Below are positions 38,494 to 49,100 of a stretch of DNA of 64,000 bases, piece by piece. A model generated the notes under the pieces. The model worked only from the letters and a program-made list of their open reading frames with translations. It was not told where the DNA came from and searched no databases. This DNA comes from Nonlabens ulvanivorans (GTDB lineage: Bacteria > Bacteroidota > Bacteroidia > Flavobacteriales > Flavobacteriaceae). The position numbers were made by a program, and so were the translations under genes. Numbering within the stretch: the first letter of the stretch is position 1; each line of letters begins with the position of its first letter. The stretch lies in contig NZ_BBMK01000004.1 in the NCBI RefSeq assembly GCF_000755285.1, positions 186,001 to 250,000 on the forward strand, read 5' to 3'.

Positions 38494-40330
38494 GTGGCGA
38501 GAAGAGCACCAGCATCCATAAAAGAACAAAGTAAAAAGGGAAAAACGTTCTCTTTCAGCGCATTAAAGACCTTACCAAGGTTTTTTAAAGAAATATGGCG
38601 TGCCAGTCCTAAATTATTTGTGACCAATTTTGTGGCAAGATTGCTTACGGCTATTAGTCCTGTAGCACTTTTGTGGGTCGGTAAATTAATCATCGATGAG
38701 GTGATTTTACAAATCTCACTGGATCAACAAGACCTGACGCAATTATGGACCTATGTAGGTATTGAACTAGGAATAGCCATTATAGCTGATTTATTGAATC
38801 GATTGATCAATTTAACGGACGGACTTATAGGTGATCTATATTCTAATGCTTCTTCAGAAAAAATCATTAGAAAAACTAATGAACTCACTCTAGAACAATT
38901 AGAAGATCCAGATTTTTATGATAAACTAGAGCGCGCAAGACAACAAACTAGTGGTCGTGTAGGATTGATGAGCGCCTCGTTAAGTCAGATACAAAGTATT
39001 ATCTCTATAGGATCGTTAATTGCTGGTTTAATTTACTTTGAGCCGTTATTGATCATTTTGTTAGTATTAAGTATCATACCATCATTCATAAATGAGGCAA
39101 AATACAGCTCTCACCGCTACTCTGTGGCACGTAGCTGGACGGCAGAACGTCGTGAACTGGACTATCTAAGGTTTATTGGTGCAAATAATCAAACGGCCAA
39201 AGAGGTCAAGCTTTTTGGGCTAACCGATTATATCGCTGCACGATTTAGAAAATTATCTGGTGATTATTATGAGATCAATAAAAAGCTATCCTTAAAGCAA
39301 AGCATTTATGGCTCTCTATTTAATGTATTGGGAATATTATCTTATTATGGAGCTTATATTTTTATCATTTTTAAAGTGATTTCAGGTACCTTAAGTATTG
39401 GTGAATTAACGTTCTTATCTGGTTCGTTTAATAGACTGCGCAATAATTTACAAGGCTTCTTTTCAAGATTTACAGCCATTTCAGAAAGCTCCTTATATCT
39501 GAGAGATTATTTTGATTTTCTAGATATTGAGGTCACTGATGAGGCGACTGTCTACACTCCTATTCCTGCAGAAATAAAAGAAGGTTTTGAAATCAGAAAC
39601 GTTCATTTTGGATATGCAGGTAGTGACCTAGAAGTCCTTAAAGGCATCAATTTTAAAATTAGAGCTGGAGAGAAAATTGCTTTTGTGGGACAAAATGGTG
39701 CTGGAAAAACTACCTTGATCAAATTGATTTTACGTTTTTATGAACCTACAAAAGGTGAAATTTTACTAGACGGAATCAACATCTCTAAGTTCAATAAACA
39801 AGAGTATAGAAAAACGTTTTGGAGTCATATTTCAAGATTTTTTTAAGTATGAATTCAGCTTACGCGAAAACATTGCTGTTGGAAACATAGATGAATTAAC
39901 TAACGACCCGATGATACACGACGCAGCAGATCGCAGTCTCGCTAACCAAGTAGTCGAAGTTATGAAAGACGGAATCGATCAACAATTAGGTAGACGATTT
40001 GCAAAAGGGCAAGAACTAAGTGGTGGACAATGGCAAAAAGTAGCGCTTGCTAGAGCATATATGAAAGATGCAGATGTGATTGTACTCGATGAACCTACTA
40101 GCGCACTAGATGCACAAGCAGAATATGACGTATTTGAACGTTTTATAGGACTTACTAAAGGAAAAACTAGTATTATCATCTCACATAGATTTTCTACTGT
40201 AAGAATGGCAGACCGCATATTAGTGCTTGAAGATGGTACTGTGGCAGAAATAGGTACGCATGAAGAACTTATGTCAAAGCCTAAATTATATGAGAAGCTA
40301 TTTAATTTACAAGCAGCAGGCTATCAATAA
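38494..40330 (+). CDS. ABC transporter, fused permease and ATPase, MsbA-like (frameshifted as read)
   Basis: The repaired protein has about 612 residues. An N-terminal transmembrane domain covers about 25-330 and the ATPase domain starts near 365 (FEIRNVHFGYAGSD). Walker A is GQNGAGKTT, the signature is LSGGQWQK and Walker B is VIVLDEPTSALDA. The frame breaks in a T run at 39817-39820; with one T fewer it reads GVIFQDFFKYEFSLRENIAVG, normal for the Q-loop region. The start is GTG. Half-exporters of this type move lipids or drugs as homodimers. Substrate is unknown. A four-helix protein follows 15 bases downstream. Confidence 0.87.
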
Positions 40331-40345
40331 AAGTACTCTACAAAA

Positions 40346-40738
40346 ATGAACGAATTAGCACAACTAGGTAAACGTCGAACAATTTTAATATCTATTAGTA
40401 TTCTGCTAGTTTCTCTTCATACCATATATTTCTATCAATCTGCCTTACCAGAAATCGATACTTCAAAACTGATACAGCAAGGTATAAGGTTTATACTGAC
40501 TGTGGTTTTATTAATATTTGTATTTCAAGCTAAACAATGGGCCAGAATTATCGCTATTGTTCTTTTTTCTTTGGCACTATTAGCTGCTACCATCGGACTT
40601 GTAGCTTTATCCGGTGCTTTTGTAAATAAAATTCCAATGCTAGTTATGATATTCATTTATGCTATGGCGATTTATCATTTAGGATTTTCTGAAAGTTACA
40701 AGGCTTATTTTCAATCTCAAAACTCAAAAATCGAATAG
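40346..40738 (+). CDS. Four-helix membrane protein, unknown function
   Basis: The protein has 130 residues with hydrophobic segments near 12-29, 44-62, 68-90 and 93-112. The ends are soluble: NELAQLGKRR at the start and FSESYKAYFQSQNSKIE at the end. It begins 15 bases after the ABC exporter and may be translated with it. No family signature is seen. Small proteins of this shape are common beside flavobacterial transporters, but a role in transport is only inferred. Confidence 0.65.
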   Translation: MNELAQLGKRRTILISISILLVSLHTIYFYQSALPEIDTSKLIQQGIRFILTVVLLIFVFQAKQWARIIAIVLFSLALLAATIGLVALSGAFVNKIPMLVMIFIYAMAIYHLGFSESYKAYFQSQNSKIE

Positions 40739-40909
40739 TTTGATCCTTGTAAATTATTCACAAATGATTAATATATAGCAGGCTGTTAGAACGATTCAAA
40801 ATCTATAATTTAGCCATATATAAGGAGCGATTTAAACAATAAATAAGCTAAATACAAATTGTTTCATTAGTTACAGTTTTTTAAACATACATACTTTAAA
40901 ACCAAATAC

Positions 40910-41629
40910 ATGCAAGATTTAAAAGGAAAAAAAGCAATAATTACAGGTGGTAGTCGTGGACTAGGAAAAGCAACTGCAATTGCATTTGCAAATGAAGGGA
41001 TAGATGTTGCTATCACTGGTAGAAATGAAGATGCTCTTAAGGCTACTGTTTCTGAACTAGAACAGTTAGGAGTTAAAGCTACTTATGCCACATTTGATGT
41101 AGGCAATTATGAAGAAGTACAAGTTGGTATAAAATCGTTGATAGACACTTTAGGTTCTATAGATATATTAGTGAATAATGCCGGTATTGCAGCTTTTGGT
41201 ACATTAAACGATATGCCTGTAGATCAATGGAGTCAGATTATACAAACTAATGTCATGGGTATGTATTATGTGACTAAAGAAGTATTACCACATCTTATTG
41301 AACAAAACCATGGAGAAATTATTAATGTATCTTCTACAGCAGGATTGAATGGTAATGCTAGCACATCAGCATATTCTGCATCAAAATTTGCTGTAATCGG
41401 AATGTCAGAATCGTTAATGAAAGAAGTACGCAAGAATAACATTAGAGTATGTACTCTTACGCCTAGCACTATTGCATCTGATATGTCTATTGATTTAGGT
41501 ATTGCTAGTAAAGACTCAGAAGACAGTGTTTTACAACCAGAAGATTTTGCAGAACTAATTGTTGCAGGACTTAAATTACCTAAAAGAGCGATGCTTAAAA
41601 GCGCTGCTTTATGGTCGACAAACCCATAG
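40910..41629 (+). CDS. Short-chain dehydrogenase/reductase, FabG-like
   Basis: The 239-residue NAD(P)-dependent oxidoreductase has the cofactor motif TGGSRGLGKATA near residue 12, NNAGIAAFG near 89, and the catalytic Ser-Tyr-Lys in NVSSTAGLNG and YSASKFAV (Tyr about 155, Lys about 159). It resembles beta-ketoacyl reductases and related SDRs, but substrate cannot be assigned. No fatty-acid synthesis genes adjoin it. It is separated from its upstream neighbour by 171 bases without a recognised feature. Confidence 0.88.
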   Translation: MQDLKGKKAIITGGSRGLGKATAIAFANEGIDVAITGRNEDALKATVSELEQLGVKATYATFDVGNYEEVQVGIKSLIDTLGSIDILVNNAGIAAFGTLNDMPVDQWSQIIQTNVMGMYYVTKEVLPHLIEQNHGEIINVSSTAGLNGNASTSAYSASKFAVIGMSESLMKEVRKNNIRVCTLTPSTIASDMSIDLGIASKDSEDSVLQPEDFAELIVAGLKLPKRAMLKSAALWSTNP

Positions 41630-41651
41630 TAGTATTTTAAATCATTTCATA

Positions 41652-42245
41652 ATGTCCACAACTCATACCATTATATCTCAAATTTTCAGAGACATTGTAC
41701 TTTCTCAAAATGAAAGTCGAATGATTGAAGATAAAATGGAACGAATTGAATTAAAAAAAGGAAGCTCTTTACTTCAAGCGCAAGACACAGTGTTTCATCA
41801 ATATTATGTTGATCATGGCTGTTTACGCACCTATTTTATAGATTCGGCTGGTAAAGAGCACACCATCCAATTTGCTATTAACGACTGGTGGATTAGTGAC
41901 TATACGGCTTTTTTTAATACAGGTAAGGCTATTATGAATATAGAAACGATTCAAGATACTACGTTTTATAAAATTTCAAGGTCTAACATGGATGCTTTAC
42001 TGCTAGCGATACCACAATTGGAAACCTTTTTTAGAAAAAAAATGGAAGGAGCTTTTGCGAGTTTTCAAAAAAGGATTCTCGCTAGCCTTTCTCAAACTGC
42101 CAAAGAACGATATCTATCTTTTATTACTACCTACCCTAATATTGAACAAAGCGTGAAAAACTATCACATTGCTTCTTTTCTGGGTATAACCACAGAGAGT
42201 TTAAGTAGAATAAGAAAAGAAATTGCACAAAACAGTGTTTCTTAA
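41652..42245 (+). CDS. Crp/Fnr family transcriptional regulator
   Basis: The 197-residue protein (start MSTTHTIISQ) has a cyclic-nucleotide-binding-like fold near 20-125 with KKGSSLLQAQDTVFHQYYVD and LRTYFIDSAGKEHTIQFA. A C-terminal HTH region reads IASFLGITTESLSRIRKEIA near 172. There are no cysteines typical of Fnr redox sensing. It starts 22 bases after the SDR gene stops, so they may share a transcript. Effector and targets are unknown. An upstream in-frame start at 41559 would overlap the SDR gene and is rejected. Confidence 0.88.
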   Translation: MSTTHTIISQIFRDIVLSQNESRMIEDKMERIELKKGSSLLQAQDTVFHQYYVDHGCLRTYFIDSAGKEHTIQFAINDWWISDYTAFFNTGKAIMNIETIQDTTFYKISRSNMDALLLAIPQLETFFRKKMEGAFASFQKRILASLSQTAKERYLSFITTYPNIEQSVKNYHIASFLGITTESLSRIRKEIAQNSVS

Positions 42246-42277
42246 CATACATCAATTTTTAAGGCTTCTATTCATCA

Positions 42278-42285
42278 TAATTTTG
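42278..42285 (+). promoter_or_regulatory. Possible -7 element for the DJ-1/PfpI gene
   Basis: TAATTTTG matches TAnnTTTG, 24 bases before the start codon. No TTG is found at the proper -33 distance. Confidence 0.4.
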
Positions 42286-42309
42286 TATTAACAATATCAA
42301 TAATTATAA

Positions 42310-43110
42310 ATGAATAAAATAACTTTAGTCTTTATCGCTACATTATTATTAAGCTCTTGCGGTTCAAAAACACAAGAGAAAGATAATCTAGTAGAAAATA
42401 AAAACATAACAGAAACAAAAAACACAGCTATGAAAAATGTATTATTTGTATTAACGAGTCACGATGAATTAGGCGACACTGGAGAAAAAACAGGTTTTTG
42501 GGTTGAAGAATTTGCTGCTCCTTATTACCTACTTACAGATAAAGGTGTTAACGTTACACTTGCATCACCTAAAGGTGGACAACCACCTATTGATCCTAAA
42601 AGTGAACAACCAGATTTTCAAACACCTTCTACAAAGAGGTATTATGAAGATCAAGAAACACAGGATAAGATTTCTAAAACAATTAAATTAAACGAGATTT
42701 CTCAAGCCGACTATGACGCGGTATTCTATCCTGGTGGTCACGGACCATTATGGGATCTTGCAGAAGATGAAAACTCTATCAAACTGATTGAGTCCTTCTA
42801 CAATAACAATAAAATAGTTGCTGCCGTATGTCACGCACCAGCAATTTTTAAGAATACTAAAAATACAGACGGTTCTCCATTAGTAAAAGGTAAAAAAGTT
42901 ACTGGCTTTACAAATGGTGAAGAAGATGCTGTACAGCTTACAGATGTGGTACCTTTTCTAGTTGAAGATATGTTGATAAGCAATGGCGGTATTTATTCTA
43001 AAAAAGACGACTGGAATCCATATGCCGTTGAAGATGGTTTACTGATTACAGGTCAGAATCCTGCTTCATCAGAACTCGTTGCAGAAAAGTTACTTGAGAG
43101 ATTGAAATAA
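42310..43110 (+). CDS. DJ-1/PfpI family lipoprotein, Hsp31-like
   Basis: The 266-residue protein starts with a lipoprotein signal (MNKITLVFIATLLLSSCGSK; Cys near 17). The DJ-1/PfpI domain starts near 41: VLFVLTSHDELGDTGEKTGF, then VTLASPKGGQPPIDP, YPGGHGPLWDL near 140 and the nucleophile Cys in AAVCHAPAIF near 175. The fold matches the Hsp31-like branch, which includes glyoxalases and amidotransferase-like enzymes acting on damaged metabolites. A membrane-anchored form is unusual but seen in Bacteroidota. A terminator follows at once. Confidence 0.88.
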   Translation: MNKITLVFIATLLLSSCGSKTQEKDNLVENKNITETKNTAMKNVLFVLTSHDELGDTGEKTGFWVEEFAAPYYLLTDKGVNVTLASPKGGQPPIDPKSEQPDFQTPSTKRYYEDQETQDKISKTIKLNEISQADYDAVFYPGGHGPLWDLAEDENSIKLIESFYNNNKIVAAVCHAPAIFKNTKNTDGSPLVKGKKVTGFTNGEEDAVQLTDVVPFLVEDMLISNGGIYSKKDDWNPYAVEDGLLITGQNPASSELVAEKLLERLK

Positions 43111-43130
43111 TCCATTAGTAAGTATATAAA

Positions 43131-43161
43131 AAGCCCAAAACTGTTGAATAGCTTTGGGCTT
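43131..43161 (+). terminator. Terminator after the DJ-1/PfpI gene
   Basis: AAGCCCAAA and TTTGGGCTT pair around a 13-base loop and are followed by T. A palindromic repeat copy begins 8 bases later. Confidence 0.85.
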
Positions 43162-43168
43162 TTTTATA

Positions 43169-43184
43169 CGCTTTCGCGAAAGCG
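43169..43184. repeat. Palindromic repeat copy 8
   Basis: A perfect CGCTTTCGCGAAAGCG sits immediately after the terminator T-tract and before the convergent kinase-like gene. Confidence 0.95.
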
Positions 43185-43207
43185 TAATAACCACAATTTA
43201 TTGCTAT

Positions 43208-44161
43208 TTAAACCTTATGGACGTGTTCATAATTACGTTTCACAAAGTCTAAAACGTTTGCTAGCACAGATCCCATATTACGAGATCTTTTAAACTTCAC
43301 ATCTTTAGTAAATTCATGTAACTCGCGACCTAGTTGTTTTGTTTTTTCTGGTGTACTTACCTTATCTGCTCTCATGCATTTCATAAGACTGCGATAGCGG
43401 CTTTGTGTATTAATCAATCTCTTAGAAATCAAAGCACGCTCTTCTTTTTTATACTGGTCGATACTTTGGTTTTTTAAACGATCGGTAACATTCTGAACCA
43501 TCGGTAGATTCTCTTTAAAAAACTGTGGACGATAAACTTTTAATCTACCTTCATAACACTGTTGATCAAAGTCAATCGCTCGTATGGCATAACTAACACG
43601 ATCAAAATCATGTGTAGGAATCACGACATAATTATAAGCTCGCATATCACCTAAAAGTCTGATAAAACAACGCTCATTAAATTTTACAAACTCTTTTGCA
43701 ATTTGTGTAAGTTCAGACTCAGTACAATCTTTAATATAGTCTGCAATAAATTCATCACCTGGTATACCGGCAATGTGCTCTTCAATGAGCGTATTATCAT
43801 AAACTAAAAAGTTGATACGGTGTGGTGACAATAGATGTTCTAACTCTAATCCATAAACACGCGACGCATCTGCTTTTTTCACATAGAAATATGTAAAACC
43901 ATCATTTAAGATGTTTCTAATCTTTATGCGGAATGGTTTTGTATTACCAAAGGTGCAATAATCAACAGCATCTACACTTAAATAATCTAGTAGATCATCG
44001 CTACCATCACTGTGTAAAATATCATAGACCTTTTTAAGGGCAGCATCTATAATATCACGCTCTGAATCTGAGTAATAACATCTTACCCATAAGGTATCTT
44101 CCTCATTTTTATCATAGACTGTGATACATCCTTGAAATCTCAATAAATCGTCATAGGACAC
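43208..44161 (-). CDS. Protein with kinase-like (APH-type) motifs, unknown function
   Basis: The 317-residue cytoplasmic protein belongs to no family I can name with confidence. Several parts resemble a protein-kinase-like or aminoglycoside-phosphotransferase fold. FYVKK near 92-96 could supply the nucleotide lysine. EEHIAGIPGDEF (127-138) looks like the hinge. GDMRAYNYVV (171-180) recalls the catalytic loop with Asp172 and Asn177. AIDFDQ (195-200) recalls the D-F-D/G metal motif. The C-terminal 100 residues are basic and helical. There is no signal peptide. It is flanked by a convergent DJ-1 gene and a divergent ABC-transporter gene, which give no functional hint. Confidence 0.6.
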   Translation of the reverse strand: MSYDDLLRFQGCITVYDKNEEDTLWVRCYYSDSERDIIDAALKKVYDILHSDGSDDLLDYLSVDAVDYCTFGNTKPFRIKIRNILNDGFTYFYVKKADASRVYGLELEHLLSPHRINFLVYDNTLIEEHIAGIPGDEFIADYIKDCTESELTQIAKEFVKFNERCFIRLLGDMRAYNYVVIPTHDFDRVSYAIRAIDFDQQCYEGRLKVYRPQFFKENLPMVQNVTDRLKNQSIDQYKKEERALISKRLINTQSRYRSLMKCMRADKVSTPEKTKQLGRELHEFTKDVKFKRSRNMGSVLANVLDFVKRNYEHVHKV

Positions 44162-44263
44162 TTGTATGCTAGTTTGCCTATTATATCTTTTGAGATATGC
44201 ATTAAGTGCTTGACTTACAGGATAAGTAGGTTTTTTACGTGAAAGTAATTTTTTCTTCTATCA

Positions 44264-44271
44264 TAGATTTG
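44264..44271 (+). promoter_or_regulatory. Possible -7 element for the ABC-2 pair
   Basis: TAGATTTG matches TAnnTTTG, 64 bases before the GTG start. The -33 element is not clear. Confidence 0.35.
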
Positions 44272-44335
44272 TACCTTTTTACGGTAACAATTTTATTATT
44301 TTACAGTCATACATAATAACCAAAATAACTCGCTT

Positions 44336-45232
44336 GTGAAAACTATTCTAGAAATAAAAAACCTTTCTAAAAACTACAGCGGTCTCAAAGCTGTAGATAA
44401 CGTAAGTTTTAAAATAGAAAAAGGTCATGTTTATGGTATCCTAGGTCCTAATGGTAGTGGAAAGTCAACTACTTTGGGTATGGTACTCAATGTTGTGAAT
44501 CCTACTTCTGGTTCTTATGAGTGGTTTGAAGGGACAACGACAAATCATGATGCCCTTAAACGTATAGGAGCTATTATAGAACGACCTAATTTCTATCCTA
44601 GCATGACAGCTGTTCAAAACTTAGAGCTGGTCTGTAAGATTAAAAATATACCTAAGGATAAAATTGAAGAGAAATTGAATGTTGTGGATTTACTTTCACG
44701 CCAGCATAGTCCGTTTAGTACTTATTCTTTAGGTATGAAACAAAGACTGGCTATTGCCAGTGCTCTTTTAAATGATCCAGAGATTCTAATACTGGATGAG
44801 CCTACTAATGGTCTAGATCCTCAAGGTATACGTAAGATAAGGGATATCATACAAGAAATTGCAAAGTCAGGAACAACTATACTGCTGGCTTCTCACCTAC
44901 TTGATGAGGTTGAAAAAGTATGTACACATGTCATTGTCTTGCGACAGGGAAAAACACTTTATTGCGGTGCAGTAGATGAAATGAATCATAATCATGGTGT
45001 CGTACATCTAGACGCTGCAAATAGAGATGGTTTATTCGATTTTTTAAAGGGACAACCATATGCTGTGTCTGTTAAAGAAGAGGTAGAAGGTTTTAAAGTC
45101 GTACTCAATCAACCTGTTGATCTAGGTAAAATTAATGCTGCTGCTTTTGCAAAAAACATTTCTCTCAACAAGCTTTTCCTTAAAAAGCAAAGTCTTGAAG
45201 ATCAATTTATCCAACTTACTAACCACAACTAG
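44336..45232 (+). CDS. ABC transporter ATP-binding protein
   Basis: The 298-residue protein has Walker A GPNGSGKST near residue 38, the signature YSLGMKQRLAIA near 131 and Walker B ILILDEPTNGLDPQG near 152, then the H-loop LLASHLLDE. The C-terminal extension (about 215-298) is common in DrrA/CcmA-like subunits of ABC-2 exporters. The start is GTG. The permease gene begins 2 bases after its stop, so they form one operon and one transporter. Substrate is unknown; drug, antibiotic or lipid export are usual roles. Confidence 0.92.
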   Translation: MKTILEIKNLSKNYSGLKAVDNVSFKIEKGHVYGILGPNGSGKSTTLGMVLNVVNPTSGSYEWFEGTTTNHDALKRIGAIIERPNFYPSMTAVQNLELVCKIKNIPKDKIEEKLNVVDLLSRQHSPFSTYSLGMKQRLAIASALLNDPEILILDEPTNGLDPQGIRKIRDIIQEIAKSGTTILLASHLLDEVEKVCTHVIVLRQGKTLYCGAVDEMNHNHGVVHLDAANRDGLFDFLKGQPYAVSVKEEVEGFKVVLNQPVDLGKINAAAFAKNISLNKLFLKKQSLEDQFIQLTNHN

Positions 45233-45234
45233 CC

Positions 45235-46077
45235 ATGAAAAGATTACTTGATATAGAATTTCATAAATTTAAATATAGTAAAAGCTCTAAAGTCCTTACT
45301 ATAATCTATTTAGTCATCGTTATTTTATTAATGTTTACTGGATTAATTCAGGTGAATATCAATGGATTTAAAGGTAGCTTATCCGATTTAGGTATTTTTA
45401 ATTTTCCATATATCTGGCACTTGAGCACTTATATGGTAAGTTTCTTGAAAATTTTCATTGCGATAGTCATCGTTTCTCTTACTGCAAATGAATATAGTAA
45501 TAGAACTTTAAAGCAAAATCTTATTGATGGACTAAGCAAGAAAGAATTGATACTATCAAAATTATATCTAGCGATTACACTTGCACTACTTACTACAATG
45601 ATTGTATTTATTGCATCTTTAATATTAGGTTTATTTCATTCTGACTATCTAGAGATTGGAATAATTTTTTCTAAAATGGAGTATCTACCTGCATTTTTCA
45701 TTAGTCATTTAATGTTCTTCTGTTTTTGCCTATTTGCAGGTGTATTAGTAAAACGCAGTGCATTTGCCTTAGGATTGATAGGTGTATGGTGGATTTTTGA
45801 GCTGGTTATTAGGGGAATAAGCTCTTTCATTGATTTTAAATATGAAGTCGATACTTGGAATGTTATTCAACATATTTTACCATTAGAATCCGCTAGTTTA
45901 TTGATAAAAGAGCCTTTTACAAAAATATCAATTGTACAAGGAGGAATTGAACAAATAACTCAAGGTGAATACATTAAGGATTACGGTGTAAGTTTTATAA
46001 ACGTAGCAGTGTCCATGGTTTGGAGCTTTTTGTTTATTTTTTGGTCTTATAAAATCTTAAAACGTAGAGATCTATAA
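45235..46077 (+). CDS. ABC-2 type transporter permease
   Basis: The protein has 280 residues. Six hydrophobic segments are visible near 20-38, 58-80, 100-125, 145-165, 170-190 and 252-272. NEYSNRTLKQNLIDGLSKKE near 85 is the family's typical cytoplasmic loop. It pairs with the ATP-binding protein immediately upstream. The transporter would sit in the inner membrane. No accessory gene identifies the substrate; the downstream secreted proteins are on the same strand but have their own signals. Confidence 0.85.
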   Translation: MKRLLDIEFHKFKYSKSSKVLTIIYLVIVILLMFTGLIQVNINGFKGSLSDLGIFNFPYIWHLSTYMVSFLKIFIAIVIVSLTANEYSNRTLKQNLIDGLSKKELILSKLYLAITLALLTTMIVFIASLILGLFHSDYLEIGIIFSKMEYLPAFFISHLMFFCFCLFAGVLVKRSAFALGLIGVWWIFELVIRGISSFIDFKYEVDTWNVIQHILPLESASLLIKEPFTKISIVQGGIEQITQGEYIKDYGVSFINVAVSMVWSFLFIFWSYKILKRRDL

Positions 46078-46127
46078 TTAGCATAAAATTGTGATATGTA
46101 TGTATTATTTTCGCAACTATGATTTTT

Positions 46128-49100
46128 ATGAAAAAGAAAATAGTTGCGATAGTAATTTTACTAATAGTCGCTGCATCTCAATTATCAACGGCTCAATTAG
46201 AAGCCTCTAATTGGTATTTTGGGTTTAATGCTGGTATCACATTTGATCCAGTAACTGGAGCTGTAACACCTGTTACAAATGGACAACTAGATACTTTTGA
46301 AGGTTGTGCATCAATCTCTGATTCAAGTGGAAACCTTCTTTTTTATACGGATGGAATTACTGTATTTGATAGAAATCATTTGATCATGCAAAATGGTCAA
46401 GGATTGCGCGGTAATCCATCAAGTACACAAAGTGCTATTATCATACCTAAACCTCAAGATCCAGACATTTACTACATATTTACTGTAGATACCGCTGCAA
46501 CTGGTGGTCAGGATAGTGGTTTACACTGGTATGAAGTAGATATGACCGCAAACCTCAATCAAGGTGCTGTGGTTTCTAGTATTACAAATCCTAATAATTT
46601 AATTAATACATGTTCTGAAAAAATTACCGCTATTAATCATGGTGTTAATGATGAAATTTTAGTTACTGCTCTTGCAGAATTTAATGGAATAGGAACTGCC
46701 TTTGATACGTTTTATACGTTTACCGTTAGTCCTACAGGCGTAGATCCTGTACCGGTTAAATCTCAAGTAGCTACAACTATAAATAATGGTGGACGACGTG
46801 GTAATTTAAAAATATCACCAGATGGTCAGTACATGGTTTCTTGTAATATGGGAACGGGTAGTTTTTTATATGATTATGACCAATTGACTGGAATTGTTAG
46901 TAATGAAAGACAACTCCAATTCACAGGTCAAAATAGGAGTGGTTATGGTGTAGAGTTTTCTCCAGATAGTAGTCTTCTCTATGTTTCGGCATCAAATGAT
47001 GCAAATAGTAACGATCCTGCAGCTCACTCTTCTACTCTATTTCAATTTGATATGACTAGTCCTAATCCTGAGTCATCAACCGTTGTTATAGATACAAGGG
47101 CAGGCTATAGAGGTTCTTTGCAGTTGGGAATTGATAAAAAGATTTATAGAGCACTATCTGATACTTATAATAATGGTAGAAGCTTTTTAGGAGTAATTAA
47201 TAATCCAAACGTTGCAGGTCAAGGTTGTAACTATGTCCATGATGCAATACCACTAGCAGGAAGATTATCTGCCCAAGGTTTACCACCGTTTATACAAAGT
47301 TTCTTTGCTTTAATAGATGTAGAGTTTACCTGTTTAGGTGATAACACAACTTTTGAATTTGATTCAGACACACCACCTACTTTAGTAGATTGGGACTTTG
47401 GCGATGGAACGAACTCTTCTGTTGAAAGTCCTACACATGTTTATGCAGCGCCTGGTATTTATAATGTAGTACTTACTTTAACCATTAACGGTTCTGTGCG
47501 AACCTATCGTAAAAGTGTTCAAATTTTTGATACACCAATAGCAAATGCAGCAATTGATGTTAATGTTTGTGATATTAACAATGATGGTACAGAATCCTTT
47601 GATCTAACAGCAACTGCCACTCCACAAATATTAGGAGCTCAAGATGCCACCATCTTTAATGTAGAATACTATTCATCACAGGCAGATGCTGATAATGGTG
47701 CAAACCCAATATCGCTACCTTATATAGCAACAACATTGACACAAACATTATTTGCTCGTGTGAGTAATAATAATAATGAAGACTGTTATGACACGACTAG
47801 TTTTGATATTGAGATTTTTGCGCAACCAGTTGCAAATGCTGTCAATAACCTAGAAGTATGTGATGATGACTTTGACGGTTTCCAAACCTTTGATTTAAGC
47901 CTTCAAACACCAGTAATTTTAGATAGTCAATCAACTACAGATTTTACAGTCAGCTACCATGCGTCTCAAGCAGATGCTGATTCTGGCAACAGTCCTCTAG
48001 CAACAAATTATACAAATACTACTGCGTTTAATGAGAATATATTTGCTAGAGTGGTTAATAATAATGAAGCTAGCTGTGTCGACACCACCAGTTTTGATCT
48101 AATCGTTAATCCTAAACCAGTCGCAAACGATACTAATGCATTTCAGTGTGATGAGGATGGTACATTAGATAGTAGAACTATATTTAATTTATCTGAATTT
48201 GATGACACTATAACCTCTAGCGCAACTGGTGTTACCGTAACCTATCATATCAATCAGAATGATGCAGATAATAATATGTCGCCATTAGACAATACTAGTT
48301 ATACTAACACATCACCATTACAAATTGTTTATGCAAGAGTTACAGATGATACTACTAACTGCTATACCACATCTCTAGTTACTTTATCTGTTAGTGCAAG
48401 TGATGCACAAGACACTATTCTTATAGGTTGTGATGATGATGGCGTTGCAGATGGTATAACCACATTTAACCTTACTGATGCAGATAGTTCGGTGTTAATA
48501 ACAGCTCCTTCAAATGTAACCTTGAATTATTATGCAAGCTTAAACGATGCATTGACAGAACAAAATGTATTACCAATTACTTATGATAATACGACTCCTA
48601 ATAGTCAGATTGTCTTTGCTAGAGCAGAATCACCTGACGGAAACTGTTTCGGTATTAGTGAAGTAGAACTTGTAGTTAATGATTTACCCGTTATCGAACC
48701 AGTAGAGCTTATAGATTACTGTGGAAATAATCCACAACCGCTAACAATTGATGCAGGTATTATAACTGGATCGACAACAGATTATACTTACTTATGGAGC
48801 ACCTCAGAAAATACATTTAATATACAAGTGACCACTGGTGGTGATTATACGGTAGCTGTTACAGATTCATACGGATGTACCAGTAACAGAACGGTTACGG
48901 TAATTATTAGCGAGACAGCGACCATAGAAAGTATCGATGTCATACATGCAGGCTCTTCTAGTAATGGAACAGCAACCGCAAATGTGAGTGGCTTAGGCGA
49001 TTATGAATATCGAGTAAGTCTAGAAGAACCATTCCAAGACAGTCCTATATTTGATGATCTTGCACCAGGTTTTTACACCTTATATGTAAGAGATAAAAAT

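Noticed and set aside
41559-41651. Upstream extension of the Crp/Fnr gene overlapping the SDR gene
   Set aside because: The added residues are the SDR gene in another frame, and MSTTHTIISQ at 41652 is a normal start.
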